Assembly: GCF_018263905.1 (NCBI RefSeq)
Contig: NZ_JAAFZU010000030.1
Coordinates: forward strand, 1 to 64,000
DNA: 64,000 nt
Direction of reading: 5' to 3'
From: Loktanella sp. SALINAS62
GTDB lineage: Bacteria > Pseudomonadota > Alphaproteobacteria > Rhodobacterales > Rhodobacteraceae
In this document: positions 62,801-64,000 of the stretch, one piece after another
Layout: each line of letters starts with the position of its first letter
Numbering within the stretch: the first letter of the stretch is position 1
The notes under the pieces: model-generated
Seen by the model: only the letters and a program-made list of their open reading frames with translations
What the model was told of the DNA's origin: nothing
Databases searched by the model: none
Translations under genes and position numbers: made by a program

Positions 62801-64000
62801 GTGGTATCGGTTTCCGTCAGTGCGAGGATGTTGATCCGCACATCGCCTGGGGCAGAATTTGCCGCCGCGACCACGATGTTGCCCGTGCCAGACACAGCGC
62901 CCGCCTGCAAACCGGCAAGGGTCCGCAGTTGTGTGACGGGGTCGATACCACGGAAATCAAATGTCGTTTCGGGTGTCGATGAAATGCCTTCGGCAAACGC
63001 ACCGCGATCCGTCTTGTTGGCTTTCTGATCGATGTCATCGAAAAACACCTCATAGGTGTTGTCCGCAGGCGCCGTATTGTTCTGGGGGTGCTTGACGATC
63101 ACGCCGCCACCGCCGCCCAGTCCGTCCTGCAGCCATGTTGCCTGCAACAGCACGTCGGCGGTGTTGCCCGCCGCCACGCGATCAATGTTGACCAGATAGG
63201 CACCGTCCGCCTTTTCGACATTCGCAAGGTCCTGCCGCAGCAGCGCGCGCACGTCGAGATAGGCATCGTTGCCGGCATCCACGGTGATCACTTCGACGGC
63301 TGTCAGCGTGTGACCGTCAGTCAATGTGCCGCCTCCGGTCAGGTCGACCGCAGTTCCGCCTTCGACCAGCGACAGGGTTGCTGCGTTTCCGTCAGCACTC
63401 AGACGGATGTAATAAAGATCGCCATCGGTCAGACCGCCCAACGCTGCCGAACCAGAGTCCGTATCATAGCGCACAAGTTGGCCGTCAAAGAACTTGTTGC
63501 CCAGCCCCAGGAATATCTGGTTCGACAGGGCACCGACTTGCGCCGTGGTAAAGCTGAACGCTTCAGGTGTGCCCACGGAATCGACCAGGTCGATGACGAT
63601 ACGCTGACCATACCGGCCCGCATCCTGTGCCGCATCGACGTTGATGATCTGGCTGCGCACGACCGACGTGTCACGCGACTGCGTGCCCAAGATAGAGCCT
63701 TGGGTGTTTTCGATCGTGGTCACACCGATCGGATTGTTGATATCACCGTTCAATTCGATATCGCTGTTACCGGTGTTCCGAATCGACACCAGTGTCGGTG
63801 CGACATCGGTCACGATGTTAAATGTGAGCGTCCGATTGCCTGCGGCCTGGTTCGTCGGCGCCAATACGACAACGGGCGGCTTTTCCCCGAAGACATTGAT
63901 ATCATTGATCTGAATGGTCTTGTCGGACTCGTTCAGGATCGTGATCCGTTGCAGCGAATTGCGGAACGTCCACGTGCCGCCCGATCCCGCGATGCTGTCA
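50812..64000 (-). CDS. Giant RTX-type secreted protein, 5' end beyond the window
   Basis: At least 4,395 residues. The frame stays open to the right edge, so the TTG at 63862-63864 is not the start. Visible parts, N to C: beta-rich repeats without a clear family (64000-60700); dockerin-like loops DWNHDGAYTQDD, DTNGDGNINFTD and DINGDGVVDLHD; Calx-beta-like segments (about 59400-58750); six copies of a W..GF..GQ module (about 58600-56300); about eight clusters of RTX nonapeptides such as GGSGDDTIIG (55920-53130); two LamG-like domains (about 52700-51700); and a terminal domain with the zinc-protease motif HEIGHLLGFEH. No known C-terminal anchor is seen. RTX repeats imply calcium-dependent folding after type I secretion. 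Likely an adhesin or a cell-surface enzyme; function open. Confidence 0.85.
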   Translation of the reverse strand, partial: DSIAGSGGTWTFRNSLQRITILNESDKTIQINDINVFGEKPPVVVLAPTNQAAGNRTLTFNIVTDVAPTLVSIRNTGNSDIELNGDINNPIGVTTIENTQGSILGTQSRDTSVVRSQIINVDAAQDAGRYGQRIVIDLVDSVGTPEAFSFTTAQVGALSNQIFLGLGNKFFDGQLVRYDTDSGSAALGGLTDGDLYYIRLSADGNAATLSLVEGGTAVDLTGGGTLTDGHTLTAVEVITVDAGNDAYLDVRALLRQDLANVEKADGAYLVNIDRVAAGNTADVLLQATWLQDGLGGGGGVIVKHPQNNTAPADNTYEVFFDDIDQKANKTDRGAFAEGISSTPETTFDFRGIDPVTQLRTLAGLQAGAVSGTGNIVVAAANSAPGDVRINILALTETDTTGNATGAGHVSALTNGWIAMTELTGDFRVGTITSTDDDVLLYAPRSFVDAQGVNNQADADIAGFNITLIAASGFVNPDADDIQGTDGEVETPTIGASGFGGGIGYASNFLEIDVDRSSVTLAGTGVLRAFDNTATTSDGIFIDEVIGDLHIHTVHSISDVSLRTTGGSIVDARNDDAANIIGLSIDLDANGVGSTIGEVGDDLEIDSRNGLTPVGLEVDSDDVALEADGSIWLTEVAEELRLVLAHSYVGDIRLTVREATGSTSTSENFELIESGSARFAEGNSIAPGNHADADRIIAEGLVYAELGAVELRVGDDVTLDDNAGIIAGEGIIIRGDYGDRDVNIGTTMVLRGVIMAGAILDVAGQRNGGTPIGTSSPNLTRAPLRTDDDFEARLTQVFGGSDVDFFQFGDTSGVAGTTVRGMDGYIKLGSKTRVHGGATPDVANDVDDGEDRFAVYYLQDTATQTSPQTGPNAVDAKGNLAPGHEVVAEHTLTLDGQSDLDFYSVYSLGSQGDERNYIINVLDTGAEDDGADQLSIFGNDGTNDGKTDDIFLLRAANFLPGETADRPGYVAILHGQIDGYQDVIYNNEESTKVQRIAYDTGINGRLVVEGRGGNDAFFTDDTTVITTLDGGADDDTFQIGQIFGEKRNVSEGNLLAQDVFPELVATSRGWLSAGSSSPLLAQGGTGNDEFRVYSNQSELRLEGDDDNDLFIIRAFALAATIDFDWNHDGAYTQDDLDAGVVVLSELRDLQTGGLTADAAINALMATSVFGLAGPDDDYRAALRASLRTVTSGGTDYLFDTNGDGNINFTDLLLTPDDVTDDEIVLDDKGVAVPQIGLGFSIGQAPDIRAGGGQDEVRYNVNAPVSVDGGTGFDKLVILGTEFADDIVITAQGIFGAGLNVRYSTMEVVEVDGLEGDDEFFIRSTAFGVAYRVIGGLGSDTINVAGDVTEDIVTRELEGVSGAVDHLVTSDDTLYDGLLIDGFNYNVATEGEGLVVIDEGPDGFTAVREGGPDAVDSYTVRLAQALAEGEVVYVTVSAARSPEEERNDTLINPAPLPNGPGDTFWLSTVAGAAVPSDFTRNAGFDINGDGVVDLHDVIENRAVVLRFDHTNYDQAQTVSLYAVDDTRAEGDRVVVMQHSVISNSAAYDAIDVANVEVQVKDNDTPGINIRQVDSTLVEDGRTILIEGDETTGLTDIIQIDLAKKPAGTVVVELTLNDLSDRALRLVNIDSNPDLKILLTAERYINGDGDLVVGTATFTDLTWDTPINIGLEARDDAVREDPQTATIGFARGIDTTDPDFVFPNLRSGSGLLPVTVLDNETAGSLVQQSGGSTVLIPDGSDTKDYTLRLTKQPTSDVNVAVLTDGLADVVAIGDKMATYETIGGVRATQKFAGAIVFEEIGGKLTLTRGPGADFGDFVADGWITGDLIRIAGTDVSGADVNGDYAIESVTTQTITLTTTDADASPTATQVDTVILSLLNERDVWTGYAKLATETDPLTGDQSTRLIRTDATGNQLDAAVQGWLREGFLEGQRVRITNVGTDDFVDAKIAIIRGDNDTQDDKLQFTLDPMSDDAFSDAGWLSNGSATMVEVNRIAVVATFTDANFYDEQKITLKADIYYEVPSTRDGVKIFAVKAHRLSDLQGPLAVEGGPAGADRSLTNGIKLAGERDDFLIAIAAQAPESQQIDVLNIFNDSSLADGTGVLDDTTLRGFGMADDLVFPDVSGPIFGEGTEGAVPQDLVYAGGLSFGKVNFGVSGVGTDGADSTIEVFNFMMGEGNDYLDVLGTLNPAEFVSAQNEFTFINGWSDGNYNFLYTQNPEFKNAQVISREGFNWKAEGFLVGQTVTIEGVAGQSWTIIGIEDAIEYFEADGTTPIINPETDEPYRDPSDNSLLILSGNDFPAITGEAKLVATDKPVLEEVTVSISGGLITRSAGNWAESGFLAGHLLQIGIGDNRSELRIVDISDDGLILTVKGDDLNDLPATLTDFFWVQGAHGGLTVLHGGGNLVVDTSGSFDLRTVDGENIATRLDGRSFADNRFAVGQLVQLAGESHTRQILEIRDATASDYGIADGFTSWGRDAQLVLSDPLAGGAIDWGTGGAVDADLSLATATVTTTLVENVDIRVDRLVRTDGTDWTGFVAGDFIEIAGQPGQFEITAINGNVLTVGNAALDPCDDGPVTVTLTRTDITTSTGASIGGDHFVVTGGAGPDSPLVIYGDTSQDGMWYSGEPSNPLGIELGEKPFDPFPELPDAENEDDEWIFPVANWFKNFGNDVIDASGLFADVTYGADGLPRDADGKVVTVGLVAYGGPGNDLLIGSQVGDHLAGGSGDDTIIGQRGVDHIYGDSGVNVNIFTRALDIATSDNSPEPTAIKNFPRTESTFSPVASKVLDHLTAGRDTIIGDGSGATGFDMTPDIIFGDHGVVTQNVQDPNLPDVGAPAGVQILQKIQTTLLESVLVIEAVELQNGGDDILIAGGMEDILIGGAGHDIIDGGAGDDLIFGDNVTLTRMGPAGDTNLTDDIASLRYQTLAGTLMYSRSDRATSAGYGEEVAGEDTSGVLMVSLNEKDKPIARDYRDPNGPSWWNEYTIDYALQHTMEMAAGRVGAGSFGNDYIAGGQGNDQIFGQLGNDVIQGDGTVQGTILDAAEIQALIDGVDVDTRRVGAARDPQGDHDPIGPLTVIAVDIVATDLTQDGEDYIEGGGGCDVIFGGLGQDDLIGGSSSFFSLTDRNMRPDGKDMIFGGTGVQIDRNDDDLPGDPAAQHNRHAHDADVIVADNGNIVRLVGVNGTDVQSLTGGAQDYLHFAYDTDAYNADEKIIVRGVSLLDYTPAGPDLQLDGWNNDVFGNDEVHGETGDDVIYLGGGADIGFGDADNDDIYGNWGSDWISGGTGIDGIVGDDGRIMTSRNTALERGQDYGSAFAESLYGVFKLLATDPDSRTSQGNVINEFIYSPGRVQTETINVAGELLKSVDLTPYNVDPDSALQADPNAHNPMFADDVIFGGLGDDFIHGGSGDDAIAGGEALTESYVQLYLDDGDAIPDGLVRTDFSRPWNPERGNILNFGADTDPWNDPQNIRTRLGEFLLYDEYDPRRVILFADDGTVWKGDDNPLDYKQFFLNLADNEGRTELGYIDFENNGTPIGEMVARESDGDDRIFGDVGNDWLVGGTGRDHIYGGFGNDLMNGDDVMGGANPNGANYDAYSGRNDSTDTHVSYEDRIYGGAGLDILIGNTGGDRLIDWVGEFNSYIVPFAPFGIATVSRQVPPALFDFLWAQAASDGVDMTRTADTGQSNSRSRYSNVAGFMGDPDGELGLVTQRDKGLWQDQTGAPSDPQAGNIPGGARDVLRTADFNDRKGNGFATDTGAFTPTGGRMAVTADDGASTATAVMIVDRYLPRYYEVQTTFNLDKPTGGWKANGYIIFDYYSDQDFKFAGINVSTNKIEMGYVDAAGWHYTVQSKKPVRIKPGANYDVLVAVNDNNVTLVVEGVNWFTHDYDPRYDIAGEIIPMNAGMVGIAMDGSRGTFDNFKVQILPPEWTLDETDDFEGVVDELTQTVQSGDWAQQGGTLAGIAQGLQPAINLIDLGSQIAANSYLELAVDIDGSGQGGLIFDSYDAENYKFVALDAAFGRIIVGHATSDDGIVIDHSQNVVLTGKTGHNLQVTFKGAGMEIRVDGVKLGDYAFNAVTVDGQFGVIVLDGMVAFDNLRVATNDDAFADTMRLGGATLQTSAPYDDAEAVSVDQSETSLATSDQTGSTDATVSDSQVTTTRSLTTDDVAAIFDAALADWAESGLVTEAELAAISASFAVVDLTGNTLASATQDGVIQIDVDAAGVGWYLDPDPETDDEFEGTVQGVDLLSVLRHEIGHLLGFEHNELTIMSGEIDAGERIAIVEPAPTDTVEEPSTPVSEPVDDKTPTKGGGKGNRNAALSDGLVFDPMTGSLVPADEAELLFARYEMAAPSETAKIIQIAAFGSVAAVAAQKGRANQNVVAAKQGDPQSPPQSLGSKLKGWLRIA
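51241..51273 (-). other. Metzincin zinc-binding motif in the giant protein
   Basis: HEIGHLLGFEH fits HExxHxxGxxH: three zinc ligands and the catalytic Glu. A Met-turn candidate, LTIMSGE, follows within a few residues. The preceding DVDAAGVGWYLDPDPETDD is typical of terminal domains of giant marine bacterial proteins. The domain is short (about 110 residues), so full protease activity is uncertain. Confidence 0.75.
53130..55920 (-). repeat. RTX (hemolysin-type) calcium-binding repeat region
   Basis: About eight clusters of the nonapeptide GGxGxDxLx, for example GGPGNDLLIG, GGAGHDIIDGGAGDDLIFG, GGQGNDQIFG and GGTGRDHIYGGFGNDLMNG, separated by spacers of 50-150 residues. Each cluster should form a calcium-bound beta-roll outside the cell. 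Confidence 0.9.
56300..58600 (-). repeat. Six copies of an unassigned beta module in the giant protein
   Basis: Modules share x-W-x3-G-F-[LV]-x-G-[QDH]-x-[LIV]-x-[IL] followed by a Gly/Ala turn, then I..I....ITL. Examples: GFVAGDFIEIAGQPGQFEI, GFLVGQTVTIEGVAGQSW, GFLAGHLLQIGIGDN, RFAVGQLVQLAGES, GWITGDLIRIAGTDV and GFLEGQRVRITNVGTDD. The copies are well diverged and separated by 50-150 residues. I do not recognise a named family. Confidence 0.7.

Noticed and set aside
63862-63864. TTG as the start of the giant protein
   Set aside because: The frame continues without a stop to base 64000, the upstream residues look like the same kind of protein, and no ribosome site precedes the TTG. The gene is therefore partial.

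Overview
The window reads as a piece of an alphaproteobacterial chromosome, most likely from the Rhodobacterales (roseobacter group). The base composition is GC-rich. Genes are packed with many 4-base ATGA overlaps. The gene families are typical of that group: a MatB-type malonyl-CoA synthetase, GbpR/ChvE/GguAB sugar uptake, non-phosphorylative L-arabinose breakdown, a NrsF/SigF pair and a giant RTX protein. No rRNA, tRNA, CRISPR array or intact insertion sequence is visible. Assignments rest on reading motifs, domain order and neighbourhood; no database search was run.

Layout. 1-252 is non-coding, with short direct repeats and a perfect 2 x 21 bp tandem repeat. 253-7091 is a zinc island: a five-gene minus-strand operon (ZrgA/DUF2796, ABC ATPase, FtsX-type permease, two DUF3299 proteins) lies next to znuA, and zur-znuC-znuB runs the other way, with a Zur-box-like sequence on the zur start codon. 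7235-11160 holds matB, an alpha/beta hydrolase, a carboxymuconolactone-decarboxylase-like protein and a phosphotransferase. 11157-13963 is a two-component system divergent from a secreted EF-hand protein. 14006-30981 is an L-arabinose island. On the plus strand are the regulator (gbpR is on minus), the ChvE-GguAB importer and the enzymes from L-arabinose towards 2-oxoglutarate. On the minus strand, converging on a shared terminator, are a GH51 arabinofuranosidase, a MalEFGK-type importer and an ArsR-type regulator with a large extra domain. 31095-34008 holds a lipoprotein, an ECHDC3-like protein and an acyl-CoA ligase.

34035-37881 is the most interesting part. It is a SigF/NrsF pair divergent from a bufferin-type RiPP operon (precursor BufA1, MNIO enzyme BufB, partner BufC, DoxX protein). 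Both divergent genes carry the same promoter pattern, GTAACG-N16-CGAATT, which agrees with the SigF promoter I recall from Caulobacter. In the sigF direction the -10 lies 7 nt before the ATG, so that message may be leaderless. Bufferins are known for copper protection. A second, independent copper system, copA-cueR with a textbook MerR-type promoter (19-bp spacer), sits at 47539-50531.

Between these are ExoD and PRC-barrel proteins, a bd-type quinol oxidase (cydAB), a three-gene overlapping set (photolyase-like protein with apparently swapped domain order, ICMT-like membrane protein, UbiG-like methyltransferase), a GH15 hydrolase and a membrane-anchored cytochrome c. The last 13.2 kb is one minus-strand gene, open at the right window edge, for a protein of at least 4,395 residues. 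It has Calx-beta-like and dockerin-like segments, six copies of an apparently unnamed module, about eight clusters of RTX repeats, two LamG-like domains and a terminal metzincin zinc motif.

Recurring design: strong hairpins without T-tracts follow the first, highly expressed gene of three operons (bufA1, chvE and the GH51-linked binding protein). They probably set the ratio of binding protein or precursor to downstream gene products.
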